This document shows positions 9,332 to 18,649 of a stretch of DNA of 32,237 bases, one piece after another. The translations under genes were made by a program, and so were the position numbers. The notes beneath the pieces were generated by a model. That model had not been told where the DNA came from and ran no database searches. It saw only the letters and a program-made list of their open reading frames with translations. How positions within the stretch are numbered: position 1 is the stretch's first letter; every line of letters begins with the position of its first letter. Where the stretch lies: positions 1-32,237 of the forward strand of contig JACMQV010000095.1 in NCBI GenBank assembly GCA_014376815.1. Direction: 5' to 3'. Origin of the DNA: Cryobacterium sp. (GTDB lineage: Bacteria > Actinomycetota > Actinomycetes > Actinomycetales > Microbacteriaceae).

Positions 9332-9345
9332 GGGCCGAAAGTCCC
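9332..9345 (-). promoter_or_regulatory. Candidate DevR/DosR-like box (GGGACTTTCGGCCC on minus strand)
   Basis: About 60 bp upstream of the minus-strand USP start at 9272, the same geometry as the 6537-6550 site. Confidence 0.65.
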
Positions 9346-9375
9346 GGTCTCACCGGGGGCGGCGACAGCGGGACG

Positions 9376-9714
9376 TCAGTAGTCGAACTCGTCGAATTGC
9401 GGGGAATCGAGCCCGTCACCAGTCCACGATACCCGACCGCTCGCTGTGCAGGACAGGGCCTTCCGGCGCAGGTCGTCCGACATCTCCGAGTCCACCAATT
9501 CCTCGCGGACGGAGTCGGCGGTGACGCAGACCAGCTGGCTGAAGGCACCGATCAGGAACTGGGCGCGACCGGGCAGCCCGGTCTTACCCAGGACCGGGAT
9601 ATCGACCACGTCGACCCGGCTCCAGGTGCTCAAAGCCTCCGCGTAGTACATCACAGCATCCGCCAGCTCGCTTCCGGTGACGACGGAGCTGCCGGAATGG
9701 AAAATGCGCTTCAT
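9376..9714 (-). CDS. Hypothetical protein (112 aa)
   Basis: Clean ORF MKRIFHSGSSVVTGSELADAVMYYAEALS...; sits between stress genes with its own upstream intergenic region. Family not recognised. Confidence 0.65.
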   Translation of the reverse strand: MKRIFHSGSSVVTGSELADAVMYYAEALSTWSRVDVVDIPVLGKTGLPGRAQFLIGAFSQLVCVTADSVREELVDSEMSDDLRRKALSCTASGRVSWTGDGLDSPQFDEFDY

Positions 9715-9814
9715 GGAAACCTCGCTAGCTCACAGAAAAAGAACACGTGGAGCCAGGGTCCGGGGCGTGGTATAACTATAGGCCCCGCCGGAGCGAGATA
9801 TCTAGAGACCCAGC

Positions 9815-11250
9815 CTAAAGAGAGAGGGAGCGGTTGACGATCCGCTCCGCCACCTCGTTCAGCGGCAGGCTGTTACTGCGCGCATACTGCCGCAGCAGGT
9901 TGAAGGCCCCATCCATGTTGACGGTGTGGGTGAAGGCGACGACACCCTTGGCATGCTCGATCAGCACACGGCTGCTGAGAGCGTATTGCAGCTGGGAACG
10001 GGCCATATCGCTTTCCCGGATCGCCCGTTCCTGGAGAATGCCGATCGTCGCGGTGTCGGCCAGAGCCTGTACCGTGCTCAGGTCCTCCGCTCCCAGCCCG
10101 CCAAGACGGTCCCAGAAGAGGTTGAGCGAACCGATCGTCGTCGCACGTAAGCGCAGCGGAACCGAGTGCATGGACTTGAACCCGAGCTCGAGGGCTCCGG
10201 CACGGAACCGCGGCCAGGCCGGTTCGAGGACGTCGAGGCCGGGGATCGCAACGGGCTTGCCGGTCGAGTAGCACTCGACGCACGGTCCGTTGCCGGTTCG
10301 CAGTTGCAGGATCTCGATCAGACGGCTGCGCTCATTCGTCGAGGCCACAACCTCGAGATCGATGTCATCACCGGCGGTCAGGATGATCCCCACGGCCGAC
10401 GCTTCGAAGAGCGTGGCGCACGTCTCGACGAGCGTGTGCAGGAGATCGACAACGTCGTAGCCGACCACGAGTGTGTCGGCCAGAGTGACGAAAGTCTCAA
10501 CCAGCTGACCTTCGCGTGTCCTCGTCACCATGTTCTCATCCCAAGACCCGTCTAATTCTGAAGTAAAGTCAACATTTCGTGCGACCGCGCTCTCCGCGAC
10601 CTCCCGGACCGTCTGACCATGCGAAAAGGCATAGCCCTGCAGAATGAGCAGCGCATCCGAGGCTGACACGTCCAACTGGGCCAGCACCATTCCCGTCGCC
10701 TGATGCACAACGCGCCGGGAGTAACCCCGATCGTCGTCAGGATCAGGTTTCATCGCATGCGAGAGCAGCACTCGCCGGAGTACCTGCCGGGCCGCGATCC
10801 CGACGAGGGTCACGGCGTCCTGAACCTGCACGCGGGTGAGCGTGCGCGGCGTCCGGGTGTACAGGTCGACGGCGCCGATATCCAACGAGCCGACCAGCAT
10901 GGGGAAAGCGAAGAAACCGCCGATCTCATCTTCATCCAGTGAGCTCTGGAAGACCGACCAAGCGGCATTCTCCTGGTGCCGGATGCCCGGCGAGAGTACC
11001 GGCCGACGGGTCGCTCGGGCGTCCCAGCACGGTCCTTCGCCGAGGTCGAATTGGATCTCGTCGATGCGGGCGGCCGCGGCGTTGCTCGCGCAGAAGGTTT
11101 CGGTGCTGAACGGCATCCCCAGGGTGGAGATCGCCAAGCCGTCGACGGGCAGAACCCGCAAGAACGGAGCACAGAGATCTCGTCTGGTGCAGGTGGGCGC
11201 TGGTCAGTTCTTCGACCGCGACGCCAAGAGACAGGTGGTCAGACCGGGTC
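9815..11250 (-). CDS. GAF/ANTAR regulator with duplicated architecture; 5' end appears frameshifted
   Basis: ORF 9815..11161 has a GAF plus ANTAR-like segment (YSRRVVHQATGMVLAQLDVSASDALLILQGYAFSHGQTVREVAESAV), then a second GAF and ANTAR (LQYALSSRVLIEHAKGVVAFTHTVNMDGAFNLLRQYARSNSLPLNEVAERIV). The probable N-terminus MTRSDHLSLGVAVEELTSAHLHQTR (from about 11250) lies in a different frame. Confidence 0.75.
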
Positions 11251-11373
11251 ATGACGCTCACCGCCTCGACGGACCCAGCGGGAGACGGTGGCGGCACCTG
11301 TGTGCTCATTCTGGTGCACGGTGCCCACACGGCCTCTCGCTGGGCGGAAGAGTGACGGGTGGTTCTTGAGGGG

Positions 11374-11446
11374 TGGGCCCTACCGGGCTCGAACCGATGA
11401 CATCCACGGTGTAAACGTGGCGCTCTACCAACTGAGCTAAAGGCCC
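11374..11446 (-). tRNA. tRNA-Val (anticodon UAC)
   Basis: Reverse complement GGGCCTTTAGCTCAGTTGGTAGAGCGCCACGTTTACACCGTGGATGTCATCGGTTCGAGCCCGGTAGGGCCCA forms a cloverleaf; anticodon loop TTTACAC. Confidence 0.95.
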
Positions 11447-11516
11447 CTGAAACATCAACCTCTTCAGGCCGAGCACAATCATACCGATATGCGCGGCCGC
11501 CGTGGGACGGGCTGGA

Positions 11517-11984
11517 TCAGGCCGGCTGGAGTTCGTCGATTGCGGCGCGGTACGCCTCGAGCGAGCGGGCTTCGCCCGGCGCGGTGATGAAACTGGCCCG
11601 GATGATGCCGTCCGGGTCGATCAGGAACGTGGCCCGATTCGCGAAACCCTTGTCTTCGAGGAAGACCCCGTATTCCTTGGCAACGGCACCGTGCGGCCAG
11701 AAATCCGCCAGAAGGTCGAAGGTGTACTTCTCCTGCTCACCCCACGCCCGGAGCGTGTGCCGGGAGTCGACCGAGATGCCGACCACCTCGACGCCGCTCG
11801 CCTCGAACAGCGAGAGGTTGTCCCTCAGTTCGCACAGCTCGCCGCTGCAAATGCCGGAGAACGCGAGCGGGAAGAACACGAGGGCAACCGACTTCTCCCC
11901 GCGAAACCGGCTCAGCTGGACCCGCTCTCCGAACTGGTTGACGAGCTCGAAATCGGGTGCCTGGGTGTCATTCTCCAGAGCCAT
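11517..11984 (-). CDS. Peroxiredoxin (AhpC/TSA family, AhpE-like)
   Basis: MALENDTQAPDFELVNQFGERVQLSRFRGEKSVALVFFPLAFSGICSGELCELRD contains a peroxiredoxin-type FFPLAFSGIC active-site region. Confidence 0.9.
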   Translation of the reverse strand: MALENDTQAPDFELVNQFGERVQLSRFRGEKSVALVFFPLAFSGICSGELCELRDNLSLFEASGVEVVGISVDSRHTLRAWGEQEKYTFDLLADFWPHGAVAKEYGVFLEDKGFANRATFLIDPDGIIRASFITAPGEARSLEAYRAAIDELQPA

Positions 11985-12242
11985 GGTGCGCTTCCTCTCG
12001 TCCGCCCGCTGGAACATGAGCGGCGGCGACACAGCCTAGCCCCGGCGGCTGAGGGAACCAAGCATCGCGCCCGCACGCCGGCATCCGGGGGATGAGAAAC
12101 AACACGCATCGTTCGTGCACAGACCACAGGCATCCTCTGTAGGCTTGCGTGGTGCCATCGGTCGTGACCCGACCGTCAACCGGCGCAGCTAATCCGGCAC
12201 GATCGGCACCTACACGGTCTGCCCAACAGAGAGAGGTCGAGT

Positions 12243-14969
12243 GTGACTGTCAACGACCAGGACCCGTATTCGGTGAACAGCACGGATGCGGACCCGGAGG
12301 AAACGGCCGAATGGTCGGAGTCGCTGGACTCGCTCGTATCGGCTCAGGGACACCAGCGTGGTCGCGAGATCATGCTCAGCCTCCTGAAACGCTCCAAGGA
12401 ACTGCACCTGGGCGTGCCCATGGTGCCGACCACGGACTACATCAACACGATCGCCGTCGACGGCGAGCCCGATTTCCCCGGCGACGAAGACATCGAACGA
12501 CGCTACCGCGCCTGGATCCGCTGGAACGCAGCGGTCCTCGTTCACCGCGCCCAGCGTCCGGGCATCTCCGTCGGTGGGCACATCTCCACCTACGCGTCGT
12601 CCGCCGCCCTCTACGAGGTCGGCTTCAACCACTTCTTCCGCGGCCAGGACCACCCGGGCGGCGGCGACCAGATCTTCATCCAGGGCCACGCCTCCCCCGG
12701 CACCTACGCACGCGCGTTCCTCGAGGGCCGCCTCAGCGCCGACCAGCTCGACGGTTTCCGCCAGGAGAAGTCACACGCCCCGAACGGCCTGTCGTCCTAC
12801 CCGCACCCGCGTCTGATGCCGGAATTCTGGCAGTTCCCGACCGTGTCCATGGGGCTCGGTCCGATCAATGCGATCTACCAGGCACAGACCAACCGCTACC
12901 TCACCAACCGCGGGATCAAGGACGCCAGTGACCAGCAGGTCTGGGCCTTCCTCGGTGACGGCGAAATGGACGAGGTCGAGAGCCGCGGCCAGCTGCAGGT
13001 TGCCGCCAATGAGGGCCTCGACAATCTCAACTTCATCATCAACTGCAACCTTCAGCGCCTCGACGGACCGGTGCGCGGCAACGGCAAGATCATCCAGGAA
13101 CTGGAGAGCTTCTTCCGCGGCGCCGGCTGGAACGTCATCAAGGTGGTCTGGGGCCGCGAGTGGGACGACCTCCTCGACCGCGACTCTGACGGCGCCCTGC
13201 GCGCCCTGATGAACGCCACCCCCGACGGTGACTACCAGACCTACAAAGCGGAGAGCGGCGCCTATGTGCGCGAGAACTTCTTCGGCCGGGACCCCCGCAC
13301 GCTCAAGCTCGTCGAGGGCTACACGGACGATGAGATCTGGAACCTCAAGCGCGGCGGGCACGACTACCGCAAGGTCTACGCGGCGTTCAAGGCGGCCTCG
13401 GAGCACAAGGGCCAGCCCACGGTCATCCTCGCGAAGACCGTCAAGGGCTACGCCCTCGGCCCGAGCTTCGAGGGACGCAACGCGACCCACCAGATGAAGA
13501 AGTTCACCCTCGACAACCTCAAGACCTTCCGCGACAGCACCCACATGCCGATCACGGATGCCCAGCTCGAGGAAAACCCGTACCTGCCGCCGTACTTCAA
13601 GCCGGACGACAACGACGAGGCCATCCAGTACCTTCACGAGCGCCGCCGTGCCCTCGGCGGCTACCTGCCCGAGCGTCGCAGCAAGTACACCCAGATCAAC
13701 CTTCCGAACGATGCCACCTACGCGCCCACGAAGAAGGGGTCCGGCACGCAGGAGATCGCGACCACGATGGCCTTCGTTCGGCTACTCAAGGAGCTGCTGC
13801 GCGCCAAGGACTTCGGGAACCGAATCGTGCCGATCATCCCGGACGAGGCTCGCACCTTCGGCATCGACGCATTCTTCCCGAACGCGAAGATCTACAACCC
13901 GAACGGCCAGCAGTACACCTCGGTCGACCATGCGCAGCTCCTGGCCTACAAGGAAAGCCCGCAGGGCCAGATCCTGCACGTGGGGATCAACGAAGCCGGA
14001 GCGATGGCCGCGTTCACGAACGTGGGCACCTCGTACGCCACCCAGGGTGAGCCGCTGATCCCGATCTACGTGTTCTACTCCATGTTCGGCTTCCAGCGCA
14101 CGGGCGACGCGATGTGGGCTGCCGGCGACCAGATGACCCGCGGATTCATGATCGGCGCCACTGCCGGACGCACCACCCTGACCGGAGAAGGCCTGCAGCA
14201 CGCCGACGGGCATTCCCCGTTGCTGGCCTCGACCAACCCCGCCGTCGTGTCGTACGACCCGGCATTCGGCTACGAGATCGGGCACATCATGCGCTCCGGA
14301 CTCGAGCGGATGTACGGCGGGACGCACACCGACCCGAACGTCATGTACTACATCACGGTCTACAACGAACCGCAGGTGCAGCCGGCGGAACCCGAGGACG
14401 TGGACGTGGACGGTATTGTGCGCGGCATCCACCGCGTCAATCACTCCCCGATCACCGGGCCCAAGGCCCAGCTGCTGGCATCGGGCGTCTCCGTGCCCTG
14501 GGCACTCGAGGCGCAGACCCTCCTGGCCGAGGACTGGGGGGTGTCGGCGGATGTCTGGTCGGTCACATCCTGGGCCGAGCTGCGGCGCGACGGTATCCGG
14601 GCCGAGGAGCACAACTTCCTCTACCCGGACGACGAACCCCTCGTCCCGTACGTCACGGAGAAGCTCGCCGGAGCAGCGGGACCCTTCATCGCGGTCTCAG
14701 ACTTCATGCACGCCGTGCCCGACCAGATCCGCCAGTTCGTTCCCGGCGATTTCGCGACACTCGGCGCCGACTACTTCGGCTTCTCCGACACCCGACCCGC
14801 AGCCCGCCGGTTCTTCAAAATCGACGGACCGTCGATGGTGGTGCGCACGCTGCAGCTCCTCGCCAAGCGTGGCGAGATCGACCGGAGCCTGGTCGGCCAG
14901 GCCATCGCCAAGTACCGGCTGCACGACGTGACCGCGGGAACCACCGGTTCCGCCGGGGGCGAGAGCTAA
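12243..14969 (+). CDS. aceE: Pyruvate dehydrogenase E1 component (homodimeric type)
   Basis: 908 aa with AceE motifs: [65 protein letters not shown]. Confidence 0.97.
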   Translation: MTVNDQDPYSVNSTDADPEETAEWSESLDSLVSAQGHQRGREIMLSLLKRSKELHLGVPMVPTTDYINTIAVDGEPDFPGDEDIERRYRAWIRWNAAVLVHRAQRPGISVGGHISTYASSAALYEVGFNHFFRGQDHPGGGDQIFIQGHASPGTYARAFLEGRLSADQLDGFRQEKSHAPNGLSSYPHPRLMPEFWQFPTVSMGLGPINAIYQAQTNRYLTNRGIKDASDQQVWAFLGDGEMDEVESRGQLQVAANEGLDNLNFIINCNLQRLDGPVRGNGKIIQELESFFRGAGWNVIKVVWGREWDDLLDRDSDGALRALMNATPDGDYQTYKAESGAYVRENFFGRDPRTLKLVEGYTDDEIWNLKRGGHDYRKVYAAFKAASEHKGQPTVILAKTVKGYALGPSFEGRNATHQMKKFTLDNLKTFRDSTHMPITDAQLEENPYLPPYFKPDDNDEAIQYLHERRRALGGYLPERRSKYTQINLPNDATYAPTKKGSGTQEIATTMAFVRLLKELLRAKDFGNRIVPIIPDEARTFGIDAFFPNAKIYNPNGQQYTSVDHAQLLAYKESPQGQILHVGINEAGAMAAFTNVGTSYATQGEPLIPIYVFYSMFGFQRTGDAMWAAGDQMTRGFMIGATAGRTTLTGEGLQHADGHSPLLASTNPAVVSYDPAFGYEIGHIMRSGLERMYGGTHTDPNVMYYITVYNEPQVQPAEPEDVDVDGIVRGIHRVNHSPITGPKAQLLASGVSVPWALEAQTLLAEDWGVSADVWSVTSWAELRRDGIRAEEHNFLYPDDEPLVPYVTEKLAGAAGPFIAVSDFMHAVPDQIRQFVPGDFATLGADYFGFSDTRPAARRFFKIDGPSMVVRTLQLLAKRGEIDRSLVGQAIAKYRLHDVTAGTTGSAGGES

Positions 14970-14976
14970 CCACCCC

Positions 14977-16182
14977 GTGGCAGCGACGCCGAAGACGAAA
15001 GAACAAACGCTCACCTGGCTCCGCACGATCTCGGGCGAGCTGTCTACAGCGACGCTCAAACGTCTCGAGGACACGCTGCCCTGGTACGGCGATATGCCGC
15101 CAGGGCGGCGGTCCGCGGTTGGCCTGGTCGCCCAGGCCGGGATCACCTCGTTCATCTCGTGGTTCGACGATCCGCGGTCCACCCCCTGGATTGCCGCGGA
15201 CGTCTTCGGCGCGGCCCCACGCGAACTCCTGCGGTCCATCAGCCTCCAGCAGACGCTGCAACTCATCCGGGTCACCGTCGAGGTGGTCGAGGAACGGGTC
15301 AAGGACGGCGGCGAGATCCTGCGGGAGGCAATCCTCCTGTACTCGCGGGAGATCGCCTTCGGAGCGGCCGATGTCTACGCCAGGGCCGCGGAGGCGCGCG
15401 GGCTCTGGGATGTGCGCCTGGAAGCTCTCGTCGTCGACTCGATCCTGAGCGGCGAATACGACGACGAACTGCCCAGCCGGATCGCCGCTCTGGGCTGGCA
15501 CGGGCACGGTGAGGTCTGCGTCCTCGTCGGCACGACCCCCAAGATGCTCGACGTCGACCAGCTGCGCCGGTCGGCCCGGCACATGGCCGCGGACGTCCTG
15601 ATCGGCGTGCAGGGCAATCGCCTCGTCCTGGTCATCGGTCGCGCCCACCCCACTCGCACGGATGCGGAGGAGTCCATCGGAACGGCCTCCGCGCTCAGTT
15701 TCATGGAGATCGCGGTACAGCTGGAACCGAGCTTCGGAGCCGGCCACCTGGTGCTCGGCCACGAAGTGCCGAACCTGGTCGACGCCTCCAAGAGCGCCAA
15801 GGCCGCCCTCGCCGGATTCGCCGTGGCCCGCTCCTGGCGCAATGCACCCCGCCCCGTGCAGGCGGACGACCTGCTCCCGGAGCGTGCCCTCGCCGGCGAC
15901 CCGCTCGCCCGGGCCACCCTGATCCACCGCATCTACCGCCCTCTGCAGGCCCATTCGACCGAGCTGCTCACCACTCTCTGGTGCTACCTGGACAACGGCC
16001 GGTCCCTCGAGGCGACGGCGCGGGAACTCTTCGTACACCCGAACACGGTTCGGTACCGCCTGAAACGGGTCTCCGAGGTCATCGGCTACGACGCGACGGG
16101 GGCCAGGGAGGCCCTCATCCTGCAGGCCGCGCTCATCATCGGTTCGATCAGCGATCATGATGGTTCCACTCGACGGCGGTGA
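14977..16182 (+). CDS. fasR: PucR/CdaR-type HTH regulator, probable fatty-acid-synthesis activator
   Basis: C-terminal PucR-type HTH (ARELFVHPNTVRYRLKRVSEVIG). Lies between aceE and fabD, as known for actinobacterial FasR. Confidence 0.85.
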   Translation: MAATPKTKEQTLTWLRTISGELSTATLKRLEDTLPWYGDMPPGRRSAVGLVAQAGITSFISWFDDPRSTPWIAADVFGAAPRELLRSISLQQTLQLIRVTVEVVEERVKDGGEILREAILLYSREIAFGAADVYARAAEARGLWDVRLEALVVDSILSGEYDDELPSRIAALGWHGHGEVCVLVGTTPKMLDVDQLRRSARHMAADVLIGVQGNRLVLVIGRAHPTRTDAEESIGTASALSFMEIAVQLEPSFGAGHLVLGHEVPNLVDASKSAKAALAGFAVARSWRNAPRPVQADDLLPERALAGDPLARATLIHRIYRPLQAHSTELLTTLWCYLDNGRSLEATARELFVHPNTVRYRLKRVSEVIGYDATGAREALILQAALIIGSISDHDGSTRRR

Positions 16183-16291
16183 GCCGCAGCGCCGTCAGGA
16201 CCCCCAATCTGGTGGTTACCGACAAACGTTCACCGGATAGTTGGTGGAGAGTCGACACCCGTTCCGGCGAGGAGCTTGCGAGACTGTACAA

Positions 16292-17218
16292 ATGATTGTT
16301 GTCGTCTGCCCGGGTCAGGGCTCGCAAACCCCTGGTTTCCTCGAACCCTGGCTGGCGGACCCCGCTTTTGCCGCGGGCCTGGCCGAGATCTCAGACGGCT
16401 GCGAGATGGACCTCGTGCTCCACGGCACGGTCAGCGACGCCGACACGATCCGGGACACCCGGATCGCCCAGCCTCTGATCGTGGCCGCCGGCCTTCTCAC
16501 CCTGGATGCACTCCTGGTCGATGGTCGCCGGGATCGGATCAGCGGGATCGCCGGGCATTCAGTGGGCGAGATCACGGCCGCGGCCGGTGCGGGCATCCTC
16601 AGCGCGGCGGACGCCGTGCGGTTCGTGCGTGAGCGAGGGAACGCCATGGCCGAGGCCGCCGCGTTGGAACCGTCGGGCATGAGTGCGGTCATCGGAGCGG
16701 ATGAGACCGAACTACTCACCCGTCTCGACGAGCTCGGACTCTCCCCGGCCAACTTCAACGGCGGCGGCCAAATCGTCGTGGCCGGGTCCCTCGCGGCGCT
16801 CGCGGCCCTCGGCCAGAACCCGCCGACCCGCGCCCGCGTCATTCCCCTGCAGGTGGCCGGCGCATTCCACACCCGGTATATGCAGCCTGCCGTGGAGCAT
16901 CTCACCCGGGTGGCGGCGGCGCTTCCCCGGGCTGACCCGACCCTCCCGATCTGGACCAACCAGGACGGAACGTCGGTCTCCAGCGGGGCTCGTTTCGTCG
17001 ACCTGCTCGTTCACCAGGTCTCCTCGCCGGTACGGTGGGACCTGTGCATGAACTCGTTCGCGGCTGCCGGGGTCACCGGAGTCATCGAGCTCGCGCCGGC
17101 CGGCGCCCTCGTCGGTCTCGCGAAACGTGCACTCAAGGGCGTGCCCAGCGTCGCCATCAAGACGCCGGACGACCTCCCCGCTGCGTTCGACCTGATCGAC
17201 CAGCAGAACCAAGCCTGA
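16292..17218 (+). CDS. fabD: Malonyl-CoA:ACP transacylase
   Basis: VCPGQGSQTPGF and GIAGHSVGEITAA (GHSxGE) motifs; ATG at 16292. Confidence 0.95.
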   Translation: MIVVVCPGQGSQTPGFLEPWLADPAFAAGLAEISDGCEMDLVLHGTVSDADTIRDTRIAQPLIVAAGLLTLDALLVDGRRDRISGIAGHSVGEITAAAGAGILSAADAVRFVRERGNAMAEAAALEPSGMSAVIGADETELLTRLDELGLSPANFNGGGQIVVAGSLAALAALGQNPPTRARVIPLQVAGAFHTRYMQPAVEHLTRVAAALPRADPTLPIWTNQDGTSVSSGARFVDLLVHQVSSPVRWDLCMNSFAAAGVTGVIELAPAGALVGLAKRALKGVPSVAIKTPDDLPAAFDLIDQQNQA

Positions 17219-17230
17219 CCGAAAGGGACT

Positions 17231-18235
17231 ATGTCCAAGCCAACACTCCAGCAGTCGCACGGACCCCAGTTCACCCGCATCCTCTCCGTCGGCGCCGCCC
17301 GCGGGGATCTCATCGTTCCTAACGACGCCCTGGTCGGGCCGATCGACTCCTCCGACGAGTGGATCCAGCAGCGAACGGGCATTATCACCCGCACCCGGGC
17401 CAGCCAGTCCGTCGAGGCGGTCGACCTGGCCACGGACGCCGCCCGCGAGGCCATCGAGAAATCCGGCATCGCACCGGAGCTGATCGACGCCGTGATCGTG
17501 GCCACCATCAGCAACGGCCGTCAGACGCCCTCCATCGCCGCCGTCGTGGCCGACCGTGTCGGCGCCAACCCCGCCGCGGCCTACGACATCAACGCGGCCT
17601 GCGCAGGGTATGCCTACGCCGTCGCGCAGGCCGACGCCCTGATCCGCACCGGGGCAGCCCACTTCGCCCTGGTCATCGGCGCCGAGAAGCTGTCCGACCT
17701 GGTCGATCCCACGGATCGAAGCATTTCCTTCCTGCTCGGCGACGGCGCCGGCGCCGTGGTCATCGGCCCCAGCGAGTTCCCCGGTATCGCCCCCACCGTG
17801 TGGGGATCCGACGGGTCCAAGGCCGACGCGATCACCATGAACGCGACCCTGCAGGAATATCGCCGCGGCGAGGCCGACTGGCCCACCCTGCGCCAGGAGG
17901 GCCAGACCGTCTTCCGCTGGGCCGTCTGGGACATGGCGAAGGTCGCGAAGAAGGCCCTCGAGGTTGCCGGAATCGAGAGCAGCCAGCTCGACGCGTTCAT
18001 TCCGCACCAGGCGAATATGCGCATCATCGACGAATTCGCCAAGCAGCTCAAGCTGCCGGAATCGGTCGTCATCGCCCGTGACGTCGCGACCACCGGGAAC
18101 ACGTCCTCGGCGTCGATCCCGCTGGCCACCCACCGTCTGCTCGCCGAGCACCCGGAGCTCAGCGGAGGCCTCGCCCTCCAGATCGGCTTCGGAGCCGGTC
18201 TGGTCTTCGGCGCGCAGGTCATCGTGCTTCCCTGA
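17231..18235 (+). CDS. fabH: 3-oxoacyl-ACP synthase III
   Basis: INAACAGYAYA active-site Cys, IPHQANMRI His motif, DVATTGNTSSASIP Asn motif. Confidence 0.96.
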   Translation: MSKPTLQQSHGPQFTRILSVGAARGDLIVPNDALVGPIDSSDEWIQQRTGIITRTRASQSVEAVDLATDAAREAIEKSGIAPELIDAVIVATISNGRQTPSIAAVVADRVGANPAAAYDINAACAGYAYAVAQADALIRTGAAHFALVIGAEKLSDLVDPTDRSISFLLGDGAGAVVIGPSEFPGIAPTVWGSDGSKADAITMNATLQEYRRGEADWPTLRQEGQTVFRWAVWDMAKVAKKALEVAGIESSQLDAFIPHQANMRIIDEFAKQLKLPESVVIARDVATTGNTSSASIPLATHRLLAEHPELSGGLALQIGFGAGLVFGAQVIVLP

Positions 18236-18297
18236 ATTTCACGCATCCCCCTCTAAACTGAACCTCGGTCATACGAGACACCCCCAAGGAGAAAAAA

Positions 18298-18546
18298 ATG
18301 GCATTGTCCACTGAAGAAGTTCTTGCCGGCCTGGCCGAGCTCATTAACGACGAGACGGGCATCGCGACCGACACGGTCGAGCTGGGGAAGTCGTTCACCG
18401 ACGACCTGGACATCGATTCCATCTCGATGATGACCATCGTCGTCAACGCAGAAGAGAAGTTCGACGTCAAGATCCCCGACGAAGAGGTCAAGAACCTCAA
18501 GACCGTCGGCAACGCCGTCGATTTCATAGTCAAGGCGCAGGTCTAG
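18298..18546 (+). CDS. acpP: Acyl carrier protein
   Basis: 82 aa with phosphopantetheine site DIDSISMM; strong SD (aaggag). Confidence 0.95.
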   Translation: MALSTEEVLAGLAELINDETGIATDTVELGKSFTDDLDIDSISMMTIVVNAEEKFDVKIPDEEVKNLKTVGNAVDFIVKAQV

Positions 18547-18563
18547 CCCTCACCGAACAGGGC

Positions 18564-18610
18564 CACACGGGTCAGGCCGGCCGGCATCGCCGACCGGCCT
18601 GACCCGTGTG
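18564..18610 (+). terminator. Intrinsic terminator/attenuator-like hairpin between acpP and fabF
   Basis: 17-bp perfect inverted repeat cacacgggtcaggccgg...ccggcctgacccgtgtg (18564-18580 / 18594-18610), followed by a T6 tract at about 18622-18627. Confidence 0.75.
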
Positions 18611-18649
18611 ACCTGTCCACGTTTTTTCGTCTCACGGAGAGTTAACGTT

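Noticed and set aside
12771-13637. 288-aa minus-strand ORF (Val/Leu/Glu-rich)
   Set aside because: Antisense to aceE in a frame that mirrors codon bias; no domain recognised.
14815-16158. 447-aa minus-strand ORF
   Set aside because: Antisense to aceE/fasR; shadow ORF of high-GC coding DNA.
16190-16290. Possible FasR operator upstream of fabD
   Set aside because: Expected functionally, but no convincing inverted repeat could be identified by eye, only weak similarities such as gttaccgac / gttcaccgg.
16712-18151. 479-aa minus-strand ORF
   Set aside because: Antisense to fabD/fabH, both well supported; no recognisable domain.
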